64,000 nucleotides of DNA from Actinoplanes sp. NBC_00393 (GTDB taxonomy: Bacteria; Actinomycetota; Actinomycetes; Mycobacteriales; Micromonosporaceae), in NCBI RefSeq assembly GCF_036053395.1, contig NZ_CP107942.1, forward strand, positions 6,590,501-6,654,500. The letters are read 5' to 3'. Under the pieces are notes generated by a model. It was not told the origin of the DNA. It made no database searches and saw only the letters and a list, made by a program, of their open reading frames with translations. Of the stretch, positions 1 through 9,605 are shown in pieces. How positions within the stretch are numbered: the first letter of the stretch is position 1; each line of letters starts with the position of its first letter. The translations under genes and the position numbers were made by a program.

Positions 1-1
1 C

Positions 2-844
2 ACGGTGATGGCAGCGTCCGTGCCTTGCCTGGGCGATCTGAGCGACCTCAGCGGCGCGCTTCGCAGCAACCGGGCAAGCACGCTGATCATCGCCGACCCG
101 GTCACATCAGACATGTTACTGACCGAGCTTCTGCGCGACGCGCTGAGCGCTACTCGGAACATCTTCATCGTCCCCAGGGTGCACTCATTCCACACTCAGA
201 CAGGGCTACCCGACCACATCGGCGCGATCCCCGTGATGCGTATCAGGCCGCCCGTGTTGTCCGGCTGGCAGTGCCTTCTGAAGCGGACCATCGACATCGT
301 CGTGAGCCTGCTGGCAATGGCACTACTTGCGCCGGTCTTCCTGCTTTGCGCGCTCGGCGTCCGGTTTGAGGGCGGCCCCGGGGTGCTCTTCCGTCAGGAA
401 CGCGTTGGGCGGAACGGAAGGCTGTTCCACATTCTGAAGTTCCGATCGCTGCGCCCTGTCGATGAGCTCGAGTCCGAGACGAGATGGTCAGTGGCACAGG
501 ACACGCGGATGGGCCGATTCGGCCGCTTTCTGCGAAGGACGTCATTGGACGAGATTCCGCAGCTGTACAACATCCTCCGGGGCGACATGACGCTGGTAGG
601 CCCGCGACCGGAACGTCCGTTCTTCGTCGAGCGCTTCTCCTCCGAGTATCAGGACTACAGCTGGCGGCACCGGGTCCCGGCCGGTTTGACCGGACTGGCC
701 CAGGTGAGTGGACTACGCGGCGACACACCGATCGCCGACCGTGCCCGGTTCGACAACTATTACATCGAGAACTGGTCGCTGTGGCTCGATTTCAAAATCG
801 TCGTTCGCACCCTGCGCGAGGTCGTCTCCGGCGGGGGACATTAG
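2..844 (+). CDS. Polyprenyl-phosphate sugar-1-phosphate transferase, 5' partial
   Basis: Membrane enzyme that moves a sugar-1-phosphate from a nucleotide sugar to polyprenyl phosphate, the first step in building an exopolysaccharide repeat unit. The reading frame is open to the left edge, so the N-terminus is missing. The visible part starts with about 90 residues resembling the cytoplasmic Rossmann-like part of WbaP-type enzymes. A membrane segment (DIVVSLLAMALLAPVFLLC) follows, then the bacterial sugar transferase domain with FRQERVGRNG, FKFRSL-like ILKFRSL, TSLDEIPQLYNILRGDM and LVGPRPERP. The full family is about 450-500 residues with several N-terminal helices, so roughly 200 are probably upstream. 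The sugar specificity cannot be read. IS debris follows directly, so it is cut off from the glycosyltransferases further right. Confidence 0.85.
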   Translation, partial: TVMAASVPCLGDLSDLSGALRSNRASTLIIADPVTSDMLLTELLRDALSATRNIFIVPRVHSFHTQTGLPDHIGAIPVMRIRPPVLSGWQCLLKRTIDIVVSLLAMALLAPVFLLCALGVRFEGGPGVLFRQERVGRNGRLFHILKFRSLRPVDELESETRWSVAQDTRMGRFGRFLRRTSLDEIPQLYNILRGDMTLVGPRPERPFFVERFSSEYQDYSWRHRVPAGLTGLAQVSGLRGDTPIADRARFDNYYIENWSLWLDFKIVVRTLREVVSGGGH

Positions 845-922
845 ACTAAAAGCTCCTAAGACGATCTGCTGAATCGATGATGATCAGCGTTCCAGGCTGA
901 AGATCGATCTGGTTCGGTCAGC

Positions 923-1743
923 GTGAGCAAGGCATCGGTCGTCGATGACGAGTTGTGGAAGCTGATCGAGCCGGTGCTACCGCCGTGGCCGCAGAAGGCT
1001 TCCGGGCCGCGGCCGGTACCCGATCGGCAGTGTCTGCAGGGCATCTTGTTCGTGCTGCATACCGGCATTGGCTGGGAAGATCTGCCGCAGGAACTCGGCT
1101 TCGGCTCGGGCATGACCTGCTGGCGCCGACTGCACCGCTGGACCGAGGCGGGCGTATTCGACCAAGGTCCACGAGATACTGCTGGCCCGGGTGAACGCGG
1201 CGAACCGGATCGACTGGACACGGGCGGCGATGGACGGCAGTCACATCGACGCGAAAAAGGGGGTTCCGGGACAGGCCCGTCGCCGGTCAAGCGCGGCAAG
1301 CCCGGCTCGAAGCACCACCTGATCTGCGACGGCAATGGCAGCCCGATCTACGTGCTGACCAGCGGCACGAACGTGCCCGACATTAGCCGCGCCGTCGACC
1401 TGCTCGACTGCTACCCACCCATCGCCGGACGCCCCGGGCCGGCCCCGCCGCCGATTCGACGCTCTCCTCGCGGACAAGGGATACGACAGCGACGCCTTCC
1501 GGCGCGCCTGCTGGGAGCGTGGAACTGAGCCGATCATCCCGAAGCGCAAGACCAGCGGAGTCAAAGGCCTGGGCAGGCTGCGCTACGTCGTGGAGCAGAC
1601 CTTCGCTCTGCTCCACCAGTTCCGCCGACTCGCCGTGCGCTGGGAACGCCGCCTCGACATCCATGACGGCGGTCACCAGGGTGTTCCTGGTGACCTTGAG
1701 GCAGCCACGACATTGCCGCCGCTGTTCATCGTTGCCCGCTTGA
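923..1743 (+). pseudogene. Degenerate IS5-family (IS427-like) DDE transposase
   Basis: The N-terminal part (VVDDELWKLIEPVLPP, GIGWEDLPQELG) reads in one frame to about 1165. The DDE part is spread over different frames. The first Asp (AAMDGSHIDAKKG) lies in the next frame. A -1 step at the A5G5 run near 1253-1262 returns to the first frame (GPSPVKRGKPGSKHHLICDG). Another shift near 1440 gives the second Asp (LLADKGYDSD) and the Glu (VVEQTFALLHQFRRL). IS427-type elements use one programmed -1 frameshift, but three frame changes and loss of the C-terminus after DIHDG show that this copy is dead. The 3' end abuts an inverted repeat and ISL3 debris. Confidence 0.8.
1671..1695. repeat. 10-bp perfect inverted repeat at IS junction
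   Basis: GGTCACCAGG, a 5-nt loop (GTGTT) and CCTGGTGACC form a perfect hairpin exactly where similarity to the IS5-type transposase stops and ISL3-type sequence begins further on. It may be a former IS end, an insertion hot spot or a terminator. Confidence 0.6.
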
Positions 1744-1768
1744 TCAGGCGGTCACGCTGGTCCGAGCC

Positions 1769-2301
1769 ATGCGGGTCGGCCCAGATCTCCACGACCCGAT
1801 TCCGGTCACTCACAGCGGCCGCCGCGGTCGGGCAAGCGACCCGGAATGGCAGCAACGCAACCGGCTGACCAGGTCAGCCTTCCGGATGCGCGCCGAGCAC
1901 GTCGACCGGCTGACCGACACCCTCAACAACCTGCCGGCGAAGATCGGCGCCCGATCCTGGCCGCCTGGAACGCGAAAGAGGACCTGCTCGACCTGCTCGC
2001 GCTCGCCCGCACCCACCCGAACCGGGAAACCATCGCCCGGCTGCTGCACCGCTTCTACACCCGCTGCGCCGACCCTGACCTGCTCGAACTGCACCGGCAC
2101 GCCACCACGATCGAGACCTGGTGGCCGGAAATCCTCGCGTTCCTGCACACCGGCATCACCAACGCCGGCTCCGAAGGCACCAACCGCGTCATCAAGCCCG
2201 TCGCCCGCGAGGCCTACGGATTCCGCAACCCCGAAAACCAACGCCTCCGCACCTGCGCGACCACAACCCGCCGCCACCGCGGACACCTCAACCCCGCTTA
2301 A
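1769..2301 (+). pseudogene. ISL3-family transposase fragment, frameshifted
   Basis: Two overlapping frames carry the C-terminal half of an ISL3-type transposase. The first frame has SGRRGRASDPEWQQRNRLTR and the AEHVDRLTDTL region. After a frameshift near 1950 the second frame carries ILAAWNAKEDLLDLLALA, ETWWPEILAFLHTGITNAG, and SEGTNRVIKPVAREAYGFRN with the conserved last Glu of the DDE triad. The N-terminal zinc-finger and HTH part and the first catalytic residues are absent. The end has the usual RHRGHLNPA finish just before AAGAGTC at about 2309-2315, which resembles the CTCTTCG ends of ISL3 elements. This is a dead remnant, not a functional element. Confidence 0.8.
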
Positions 2302-2320
2302 CTTCGAAGAGTCGGCATAG

Positions 2321-2987
2321 GTGACCTTCTGGAGATGATCGGGGAAACTAAAGGTTAGGCAAACAGAGCAGCGCAGTGACACTCTCACACGGTCACACAT
2401 CTGCCGACACCCGGACTCCCGGATCTCAACGTAGAGTCCGATGCATATGAAATCACGGTGACACGGAACGCAAACGGTGTAACCCGAAAGGGACGCCAAA
2501 TCGCCGGACCACACTGGACCACTTCGCTACTTCGGCGCCCTGCCCAACCGAATCACGCAAGCACAGAATTAGTGCGGGTTGGTAGAAACCTTTTGGCCGG
2601 CCGATCGTTGCGCCCGTCGCCTGATGGAGCGACGGACGAGGGTGTGCGGATATGCGCCGGCGTACCCCAGAAACTGGTGCTCACCGGCCCAGCTTCATGA
2701 GTCACAACTTTCCAGAATCTCCTTCGACCAAACGGGATTCCGGAACCCTGACACCAGCCTCGATTTGCGGAGCTCTCTTACCGCCGGTTTTGGCTGTCGG
2801 ACCCGGTTGCGCCTGAAAGCCAGATCGCGTCCACTTACCCCGCCCTCAAAATCTCCTGAGATTGGCCCATTTGAGTGACTACTCAGCGCTGGCCTCGGGC
2901 GTTGATCAACGTAGGCAGGGCACGCAATCACGGTATACGTCGGCAGCAATCCTTAAGGCGGTCAGGTTGGCGGACGAGGCCCTACCC
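2321..2987. other. Non-coding stretch upstream of the glycan operon
   Basis: About 660 bp without a convincing gene. Short open frames lack codon bias and start signals. A TATACG -10-like box sits at 2934-2939, about 50 nt before the preferred start of the first glycosyltransferase. No good -35 is visible. The promoter of the rightward operon most likely lies here. Confidence 0.4.
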
Positions 2988-4316
2988 GTGGCGCACCACT
3001 TGCCTGCCCAAACCAAAAGTAGCGGGTCGCGGCTGGCCGGTGCCCGGGTGCTCATCGTGTCGATGTACTACCGGCCGGAGACGACGGGCTCAGCCCCGTA
3101 CACGGCGGACTTGGCCGAGCACCTCGCTGTGATGGGTGCTCACGTACGGGTCGTCGCGGCGCAACCCCACTACCCGGCGTGGCGGCGTCCCGAGGGCGTG
3201 CCGAACGCGCTCACGGTTTCGTATGAGGACGGTGTCGAGGTAGTACGGGTGCCCGGCTACGTGCCCCGCCGACCGACCCTGCTCCGACGGGCGCTTTACG
3301 AGCTCGCGTATGTGTTGGCGGCGCGTTTCCACGTCCGGGCCGACGATGCCGATCTCGTGTTGGCCTGCACCCCCTCCTTGTTCGCAGGTTGGCTGGGTGC
3401 GCGGGTCGCGGCGAAGTCCGGGTTGCCGTGCATGACGGTGGCGCAGGACCTGATCACCAGCGCGGCACAGCAGTCGGGCATGGGCGGTGCCGGCCGGGTA
3501 GGCAGGGTGCTGTCTGCGATTGAGGCCCGCACCTTCCGGCGCAGCGTGCACGTGACGGTCCCCTCCGCGGCCTTCGTACCCGTCGTGCAGCGACTCGCGC
3601 CAGACACACCGGTGACCGTGGTGCCCAACTGGTCGCGGATCGCGGATACGGTGCCCGAGGATGCGGGGCCGGAGGGCGACGCGCCTCGCCGGGTGGCACG
3701 GGAGGCGTTGCGGCAGCGGCTGGGCTGGCAGGGCCGGCTCGTCATCGCGCACACCGGCAACATGGGGCTCAAGCAGGGCTTGGAGGATCTGGCCCCGGCG
3801 CTGCGCCACCTGGCACGCGCCACACCTGAGGCGCTGGTGTCGTTCGTCGGCGAGGGTAGCCGGCGGTTCGCCCTGGAGGCGGCAACGGCCGGCCTGGGCA
3901 ACGTCGAAATCCGCGATCCGGTCCCCGCCGAGGAGTATCCGCTGCTGCTGAACGCGGCGGATGCACTGCTCGTACACGAGCGGAGCACGGTGCGGGACAT
4001 GAGCCTGCCAAGCAAGCTGACCAGCTACTTCACCGCCGGACGCCCAGTGCTTGCCGTGGTTCGCGACGACTCCGCAACGGCAGCCGAGCTGGCCCGCAGC
4101 GGTGCAGGGCTGCTGGTGGAGCCGCTGGACCCGGCGGCCTTCACGGACCGTGTCGCGGCGCTACGGGGTGACCCGGACCTGTGCGCACGGCTCGGCGCGG
4201 CCGGCACGGCGTACGCACGGCGGCATCTGCACCCGACGGCCGCACTCGACGGGCTTTCACGCCTGCTGGAAGCCGTGTTGAGGGATTCGACGTATTCAAG
4301 AGAGGCTGGAGTATGA
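2988..4316 (+). CDS. Glycosyltransferase family 4 (WcaI/WbuB-like)
   Basis: GT-B fold glycosyltransferase that probably adds a sugar to the lipid-linked exopolysaccharide precursor at the inner face of the membrane. The N-terminal Rossmann domain begins [14 protein letters not shown], typical of WcaI/WbuB-like enzymes that act on N-acetylated or fucosylated repeats. The C-terminal nucleotide-sugar domain shows [23 protein letters not shown] and [21 protein letters not shown], followed by the GLLVEPLDP stretch. The start is set at GTG 2988 because GAGG at 2976-2979 sits 8 nt upstream. The frame is open back to TTG 2862, but those residues do not look like family sequence. It overlaps gmd by 4 nt (ATGA), so the two are translationally coupled. 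Confidence 0.85.
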   Translation: MAHHLPAQTKSSGSRLAGARVLIVSMYYRPETTGSAPYTADLAEHLAVMGAHVRVVAAQPHYPAWRRPEGVPNALTVSYEDGVEVVRVPGYVPRRPTLLRRALYELAYVLAARFHVRADDADLVLACTPSLFAGWLGARVAAKSGLPCMTVAQDLITSAAQQSGMGGAGRVGRVLSAIEARTFRRSVHVTVPSAAFVPVVQRLAPDTPVTVVPNWSRIADTVPEDAGPEGDAPRRVAREALRQRLGWQGRLVIAHTGNMGLKQGLEDLAPALRHLARATPEALVSFVGEGSRRFALEAATAGLGNVEIRDPVPAEEYPLLLNAADALLVHERSTVRDMSLPSKLTSYFTAGRPVLAVVRDDSATAAELARSGAGLLVEPLDPAAFTDRVAALRGDPDLCARLGAAGTAYARRHLHPTAALDGLSRLLEAVLRDSTYSREAGV

Positions 4317-5338
4317 AACGGGCGCTGATCACGGGAATCACCGGCCAGGACGGTTCCTACCTGACGGAGCTATTGCTGGAGAAGGGCTACGAGGTGCATG
4401 GGATCATCCGGCGCGCTTCGACGTTCAACACCTCCCGCATCGATCACCTTTACCAGGACCCGCATGATCCGGATACCCGCTTCTTTTTGCATTACGGTGA
4501 TCTCACCGACGGCAGTCGCCTGGTGACCCTGCTAGAAAAAGTGCAGCCCGATGAGGTTTACAACCTAGCGGCACAGAGCCATGTGCGAGTCTCCTTCGAC
4601 GAGCCGGATTTCACCGGCCAGACCACCGGGCTGGGCACCACCCGCCTCCTCGAAGCGATCCGCATGATAGGGCTGAACTGCCGCTACTACCAGGCAAGCA
4701 GCTCGGAGATGTTTGGCGCCTCGCCCCCGCCGCAGAACGAAGAAACTCCGTTCTACCCCCGCAGCCCGTACGGCGTGGCCAAGGTCTACTCGTATTGGAT
4801 GACCCGCAACTACCGAGAGTCCTATGGGATGTTCGCAGTCAACGGAATCCTCTTCAACCACGAAAGCCCCCGTCGTGGCGAGACCTTCGTGACCCGGAAG
4901 ATCGCCATGGCGGCGGCCCGGATCGCCGCCGGCAAGCAGGAGCACCTCTACCTCGGAAATCTCGACGCCGTACGCGACTGGGGCTACGCCCCCGAATACG
5001 TCGATGCCATGTGGCGCATGCTTCAGCACGACGAACCCATGGACTACGTCATCGCCACCGGAACCGCCCACACAGTCCGCGACTTCGTTCAGTTCTGCTT
5101 CGAGCACGTCGGTCTAGACTGGCAGAAGTACGTACGCTTCGACGAGCGCTACCTACGGCCGGCGGAAGTAGATGCCCTCATTGGAGACGCCGCACGGGCG
5201 CGATTCGTCCTATCGTGGACAGCGACCACTCACGCCAGAGAGTTGGCGGCGACGATGGTGGAAAGTGAACAGCAGGTGGTCATCCCACGGGTCGGGAAAG
5301 TCGAGACCCAACAAGACTGCACAGCGGGTCCCCAATGA
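4313..5338 (+). CDS. gmd: GDP-mannose 4,6-dehydratase
   Basis: Converts GDP-D-mannose to GDP-4-keto-6-deoxy-D-mannose in the cytoplasm, the precursor of GDP-L-fucose (through Fcl) or GDP-D-rhamnose. This is an extended SDR enzyme of 341 residues. The NADP-binding glycine motif is GITGQDG (8-14), the catalytic Ser/Glu region is SSSEMFG (130-135), and the YxxxK pair is Tyr153/Lys157 in SPYGVAK. The RR of GIIRRAS and the [15 protein letters not shown] block are family hallmarks. GGAG just upstream serves as ribosome site and the start overlaps the preceding stop. The partner reductase fcl is in the same locus, 8.5 kb away on the other strand, so GDP-L-fucose is the likely product. Confidence 0.93.
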   Translation: MKRALITGITGQDGSYLTELLLEKGYEVHGIIRRASTFNTSRIDHLYQDPHDPDTRFFLHYGDLTDGSRLVTLLEKVQPDEVYNLAAQSHVRVSFDEPDFTGQTTGLGTTRLLEAIRMIGLNCRYYQASSSEMFGASPPPQNEETPFYPRSPYGVAKVYSYWMTRNYRESYGMFAVNGILFNHESPRRGETFVTRKIAMAAARIAAGKQEHLYLGNLDAVRDWGYAPEYVDAMWRMLQHDEPMDYVIATGTAHTVRDFVQFCFEHVGLDWQKYVRFDERYLRPAEVDALIGDAARARFVLSWTATTHARELAATMVESEQQVVIPRVGKVETQQDCTAGPQ

Positions 5339-6462
5339 CTGTGACCCTGGTGTCCAATATTGCACACAGCATCTTCACGGCACGAGCCCTTTGCGATGCG
5401 AACCTGCTCGCGAAATATTATGCTCCGGTCCTCGCCGACACGATTCCCGAGGGATTACCAAATCGGTGGGCAAGGCAACTCAAGAAGAGATACTTTGATG
5501 AGTCCCTAGGGCTTCCTAGGCACACTCTATACGCCATGGAGTTCGCCTCTCAGACCGTCCGGACACTCCCACTGAGCTACGACATCATCCGGACGATTCA
5601 TGCTCGCGCAGTCGAGTTATGTATACCGCGCAGGGTAGGCAAGGCGGCCGTTCTTCATGCGCACTCCGGAATCTGCACCGCACAATTACTTCAAGCAAAA
5701 CGGCACGGATCTACAGTGATTTGCGATCATAGATCGCGTTTCCCGGGACACGCGGGGGAAAATGACCCCCTAGCTAATCGGCTCCGCCAGGAGTTCGACG
5801 CTGCGGACTATATCCTAACAAGCTCTGCATTGGCACGTAGCGACTTCCTCGACAGAGGGTTTCCCGCCGAGAAGGTGGTGGCGATTCCACTAGGAGTGTC
5901 CACGGACAGATTCGTTCCCAGAGAACAGGCACGTCGACTCGAAACGCCCTCGCGCATCTTCTTCGCCGGACGGATCTCCTACCTCAAGGGAGTCGACCTC
6001 ATCCTCCGTGCAGCCAAGCGCCTCGGGCCGCAATATCAGTTCCGCTTAGCCGGCACCATCCGGGATGCCGAGGTCTTGCACGACGGGATTCCCGGCAATG
6101 TGCGGATCCTCGGGCAGCTAACGCAAGAAGCACTGCAGGAGGAGTTCCACAACTCGCACCTGCTTGTGTTGCCAAGCCGCTCCGACGCCTTCGGTCTGGT
6201 CGCCGTTGAAGCGATGGCGACCGGCCTACCCGTCATCATCAGCGACAGTTGTGGAGTGGCAGACGCTGTCGCCCTCAACTCGGCAGGCGCGGTCTTTCCG
6301 GACTCGGATATCGACGCGTTCATCAATAGTGTGCAGGAGTTGCTCAAGGATTCACATGAATACGCCCGACTTCAGCACAACGCCCTGACAACTGCAAAAC
6401 AGCACTCGTGGCGGGCGTATGGCAACCGAGTAGTACAGCTCTACAAGGAGCGCATACTCTGA
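5335..6462 (+). CDS. Glycosyltransferase family 4
   Basis: A 375-residue GT-B enzyme. The C-terminal domain has [20 protein letters not shown], the LAGTIRD stretch, and the nucleotide-sugar motif [20 protein letters not shown], in which the two Glu residues bind the donor. The N-terminal acceptor domain is less conserved and has [14 protein letters not shown]. The gene overlaps the gmd stop by 4 nt (ATGA). Base composition is markedly lower in GC than the flanking chromosome. Several rare TTA leucine codons occur (for example in EGLPN, VELCIP and AQLLQ), which suggests acquisition from elsewhere and possible dependence on the bldA tRNA. The donor sugar is unknown; GDP-fucose or GDP-mannose are reasonable given gmd and fcl. 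Confidence 0.85.
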   Translation: MTVTLVSNIAHSIFTARALCDANLLAKYYAPVLADTIPEGLPNRWARQLKKRYFDESLGLPRHTLYAMEFASQTVRTLPLSYDIIRTIHARAVELCIPRRVGKAAVLHAHSGICTAQLLQAKRHGSTVICDHRSRFPGHAGENDPLANRLRQEFDAADYILTSSALARSDFLDRGFPAEKVVAIPLGVSTDRFVPREQARRLETPSRIFFAGRISYLKGVDLILRAAKRLGPQYQFRLAGTIRDAEVLHDGIPGNVRILGQLTQEALQEEFHNSHLLVLPSRSDAFGLVAVEAMATGLPVIISDSCGVADAVALNSAGAVFPDSDIDAFINSVQELLKDSHEYARLQHNALTTAKQHSWRAYGNRVVQLYKERIL

Positions 6463-6523
6463 GCATCCGCCACGGAGTTCCCACTCCCCTCGCCAGGCCC
6501 CAGCCAAGTTCCATAAAGAGCCC

Positions 6524-7846
6524 ATGCGGGCTCCCGGGCGGTACAAAATGACCTTATCGAGTACAAACGTGACGCGCACAGCGAGGACGCTACTTCGATC
6601 CCCGTCGCTCCCTACATATACGTCATACTCCGCGGTGGTCACCCTTAATGTAATCGGCGGCGTCCTGGTGTCTCGTCAACTCGGCCCCGATGGACGCGGC
6701 ATACTAGCCGCATACACGCAGCCTGCTACCGCCGTGCCAGTCCTCCTTGACCTCGGCCTCTCGAGCGCGACGGTTTTCTTTGCTTCGCAGGGCAGACTCA
6801 CACCAAGACACTCGGTGACGATACTCCTTCTCCCCACCTTCGCACTTGCGCTAGCGGGCAGCGGGATCACCGCCCTGATCGTCTTGGCCAACCCGCACAG
6901 TGCTTCCATCCCGGCACTCGTTCTCGTCGCGCTTCTGACGTTTCTCACGATCTGCGCTCGGCCCCTTCTTGCCCTCCTCAAGGCTTACCGCTCGGGATGG
7001 GGATTCCTAGTTACGTCGGTCTCAATACCAGTCATATACATTTCCACTCTCGCCTTTCTCTTACTGACGCATCGCACGATCTCGCTCGTATCCGTAGTTG
7101 GATCTTCCGTTCTTGCCAGTCTGGCTGCCCTCTTCGTTGCGCTCAGCCGTGTCGTCCATCTTCACAGGCGTCGACCAACGGAAAACGAGCCCGTCTCCTC
7201 AAGGCAGCTCTTTACGTACGGCGTAAAAGCCCACCTGGGCACTATCGCACCGATAGACGGCCTTCAAGTGGATCTCTTTGTTGCCGTCTTCCTTCTTTCG
7301 CCAACCTCGGCAGGCATCTACGCTGTTTCCGTCTCAGCCGCACTTCTCATCAGAGTCCAAGGTGCCGGGCTCAGCGCCGTCCTCTTTCCAAAGTTCGCCG
7401 CCGGCGCCGTTCCGGCGGATCAACGCCTCCGACAGTCCCTACTCGCTTCCGGCGTTATTCTTGGTATCGCACCGGCGCTGACTCCCCCACTGCAACAATT
7501 GATTGTATTTGCATACGGACGGGATTTCCAACCCGCACCGAGCCTTCTCTTGACGCTGCTCATTGCAGCAAGCCTCAGCGTTGTAAGACTCATACTTTCA
7601 GACTTCCTTAGATCACTCAGTCGCCCAGAGTACCCAACGGTCATCGAAATTGTCACGGTTCTCTTCTTCGCGAGCGTGGCCATGTTGTTACGTGATTCGT
7701 GCACCGATCTCCGTATCGCCACGCTCCTTCTAATGTCGCAATTGGCGGCGACCGTCGCCGCCTTCATCTGTGCAGCAAGGCTTTCCCGGACCAAGCACGT
7801 CGAGCTCGACTGCGCCACGTCACCGAGATCGTTACAAGATGGCTGA
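6524..7846 (+). CDS. Wzx-like polysaccharide flippase
   Basis: Integral membrane protein of about 440 residues with roughly 12 hydrophobic segments, in the MOP/PST exporter superfamily. It probably flips the lipid-linked repeat unit across the membrane. The N-terminal SAVVTLNVIGGVLVSRQLG followed by GPDGRGILAA is the signature found at the start of Wzx-type flippases. The DGLQVDLFVAVFLLSPTSAG and YAVSVSAALLIR stretch corresponds to the second half repeat. Two starts are possible, ATG 6524 and ATG 6548; neither has a strong ribosome site. TTA codons occur near the start and later, and GC content is low for this genome. It overlaps the next gene by 8 nt. Confidence 0.8.
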   Translation: MRAPGRYKMTLSSTNVTRTARTLLRSPSLPTYTSYSAVVTLNVIGGVLVSRQLGPDGRGILAAYTQPATAVPVLLDLGLSSATVFFASQGRLTPRHSVTILLLPTFALALAGSGITALIVLANPHSASIPALVLVALLTFLTICARPLLALLKAYRSGWGFLVTSVSIPVIYISTLAFLLLTHRTISLVSVVGSSVLASLAALFVALSRVVHLHRRRPTENEPVSSRQLFTYGVKAHLGTIAPIDGLQVDLFVAVFLLSPTSAGIYAVSVSAALLIRVQGAGLSAVLFPKFAAGAVPADQRLRQSLLASGVILGIAPALTPPLQQLIVFAYGRDFQPAPSLLLTLLIAASLSVVRLILSDFLRSLSRPEYPTVIEIVTVLFFASVAMLLRDSCTDLRIATLLLMSQLAATVAAFICAARLSRTKHVELDCATSPRSLQDG

Positions 7847-8834
7847 TACAAGGAATGACCCGCCTCGCGTCTCAGCCTATGATGTGTTCCAATTCCGGCA
7901 ACGCCCCTATGCCGCCCTCCTCAGCGCCAAACGCGGCGCACTCCGGTCTTTACGGCATCTCCCCACGTTTACGCCGAAGAGGCGGTTTCTAGCCATGCTT
8001 ATAAGTGGGATCGCGGCTACTCGCATCCCCATTGGGCGGACTGCGGAACCACTCCGGCCAGTGTTTGGCGTCTCCATTTCCCACCTTCTTCAGTGCGTAA
8101 CTGCGCGAGAACCAACTGCATTCGCTCCGGTCATTCATTGGAGCACCAATCCTCAACGGCCCAGAGCCTACGTCGTTGTGGATACGAGCAGCGAACAGCT
8201 GTTCGTCAAGGTTGCACCGCTCGCTCAAAAGTGGGCGCTAATTCGGGAAGGTGAGACACTCCAGTTACTCGGCGGACGCTATGCCGACTTTCTGGTTCCT
8301 CAGTTCCGATATGCCGTCAACCTGGGATGCAGTTATCTGGTTGCTTCCACCCTTATTTCGGGAGCAACGTCGGTGCCTAGATTCCCTGGCGAGCTCCGAT
8401 CCGCAATCGCCGCACGCTTCGCCGCCAGCCGCCGCTCCCCCCTGCCGGCCGCCTCTCCACCGGCCTGGACCCGACCGGATTCGCCCGAGTCCGACGTTCC
8501 CCACCTAAGCGCCGCCGTTCGCTGGCTTCAAGATACCGAGGCACCCATTGCCATTGCCCCGGTTCATGGGGATCTGACGAAGTCCAACATCCTCAAACAG
8601 AAGGACCGATATTGGCTCATCGACTGGGAATCGTCCTTTACTGAAGGTCCCGTTTCAGTTGATCTGGTCGCAAATCATGTCGATATGCTGACTCATTCTC
8701 GGCTGACCGCGACTGCGGACGAGATTTCGAACTCCACTGACCTACCCATGGCTGACACCGTAGCGGCACTTGTGTTCCTGGGAGCTAGAGGGAATGCAGC
8801 CGCCCTAGACTCGCTTAGGAGAACGTTTCCGTGA
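7839..8834 (+). CDS. Kinase-like phosphotransferase (APH fold) of the glycan locus
   Basis: The 331-residue protein shows the aminoglycoside-phosphotransferase/choline-kinase core. The catalytic loop is VHGDLTKSNIL and the metal-binding segment is WLIDWESSF, with an ATP-site lysine probably in QLFVKVAPL. Members inside capsule and O-antigen clusters are thought to phosphorylate a small molecule or sugar, but the substrate cannot be read here. ATG 7839 overlaps the flippase stop, which fixes the start better than the upstream in-frame codon at 7770. The end overlaps the methyltransferase by 4 nt (GTGA). The tight coupling points to modification of the same glycan, perhaps addition of a phosphate-linked group. 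Confidence 0.65.
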   Translation: MADTRNDPPRVSAYDVFQFRQRPYAALLSAKRGALRSLRHLPTFTPKRRFLAMLISGIAATRIPIGRTAEPLRPVFGVSISHLLQCVTAREPTAFAPVIHWSTNPQRPRAYVVVDTSSEQLFVKVAPLAQKWALIREGETLQLLGGRYADFLVPQFRYAVNLGCSYLVASTLISGATSVPRFPGELRSAIAARFAASRRSPLPAASPPAWTRPDSPESDVPHLSAAVRWLQDTEAPIAIAPVHGDLTKSNILKQKDRYWLIDWESSFTEGPVSVDLVANHVDMLTHSRLTATADEISNSTDLPMADTVAALVFLGARGNAAALDSLRRTFP

Positions 8835-9595
8835 CCAAACAAACGTACCGCCAGGCCTTTTCGTCGCACGACGCAGCGGCGGCCTACGCGAAGCGATACA
8901 CAAACAGCACGTACGATAATCTCTTGTGGGATATCGAGCGCGAGCAACTCCGCGAGCTAATCCGGAGTCACTGCGCGGAGTCCAGTCGTCACCGAGCACT
9001 TGACTTTGCCACTGGAACCGGCCGAGTATTGCCGGTGATCTCTGAGTTCTTTCCGTCGGTAGTCGGTGTAGATGTAGCCCAGCCGATGCTCGATATCGCG
9101 AAGGCGAGTTGCCCCACCGCGACTCTTCATCAAGCTGATCTTAGTACGGGCGCATTGCTTCCGGAGGCACCCTTCCAGCTGGTGACAGCCTTTCGCTTCC
9201 TTTTCAACGCCGAGGAAGAGCTTCGAGCGAGCGCTCTCCGAGGGATTCGAGCGAATCTGGCGGATGAGGGTTCCGTCCTCATTATTAACAACCACGGGAG
9301 TACACCCTCAATTCGATCCGTCTCGCACGCTGCCTGGACTATGGTTCGCCCCTTCTTGAAGCTCAACCACAACCGCCTCAGCCATCGCGCTGTGATGCGC
9401 CTCCTGAAGGACTCTGGCTTTGAGATTGTCGAGTGGAGGTCGACAGGTTTGGCCGGCGAGAAATTGTGGCGGCTCCTTCCATCTGCAATCGTTGCTCGAG
9501 TCGAAAGAAAGGCATCAAGAAGTCGGGCTATGAAATGGGTTCTTCTCAATCGGCTGTACGCATGCCGTCCGCTTACAAATCCAAGTGTCAGGTAG
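8831..9595 (+). CDS. Class I SAM-dependent methyltransferase
   Basis: A 254-residue methyltransferase. Motif I is ALDFATGTGRVLPV, motif II ends in VGVDVAQPML, and FQLVTAFRFLFN corresponds to motif IV, followed by a GSVLIINNHG strand. It starts at GTG 8831, overlapping the kinase-like gene. Given the operon it probably methylates a sugar of the repeat unit or the group added by the preceding enzyme. The C-terminal third has no obvious extra domain. Some codons are unusual for this genome, as in the preceding genes. Confidence 0.75.
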   Translation: MTKQTYRQAFSSHDAAAAYAKRYTNSTYDNLLWDIEREQLRELIRSHCAESSRHRALDFATGTGRVLPVISEFFPSVVGVDVAQPMLDIAKASCPTATLHQADLSTGALLPEAPFQLVTAFRFLFNAEEELRASALRGIRANLADEGSVLIINNHGSTPSIRSVSHAAWTMVRPFLKLNHNRLSHRAVMRLLKDSGFEIVEWRSTGLAGEKLWRLLPSAIVARVERKASRSRAMKWVLLNRLYACRPLTNPSVR

Positions 9596-9605
9596 GGGTA
9601 TTCGC

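Larger units (their letters stand above)
855..2320. mobile_element. Composite IS debris (IS5-type plus ISL3-type)
   Basis: Two broken transposases of different families lie end to end between the sugar transferase and the glycosyltransferase operon. No pair of matching terminal repeats bounding the whole block could be found by eye, so the outer limits are approximate. The block probably records successive insertions and deletions at the left part of the polysaccharide locus. Confidence 0.6.

Noticed and set aside
2458..2878. Short frames between the ISL3 debris and the first glycosyltransferase
   Set aside because: No ribosome site, codon bias or recognisable sequence.
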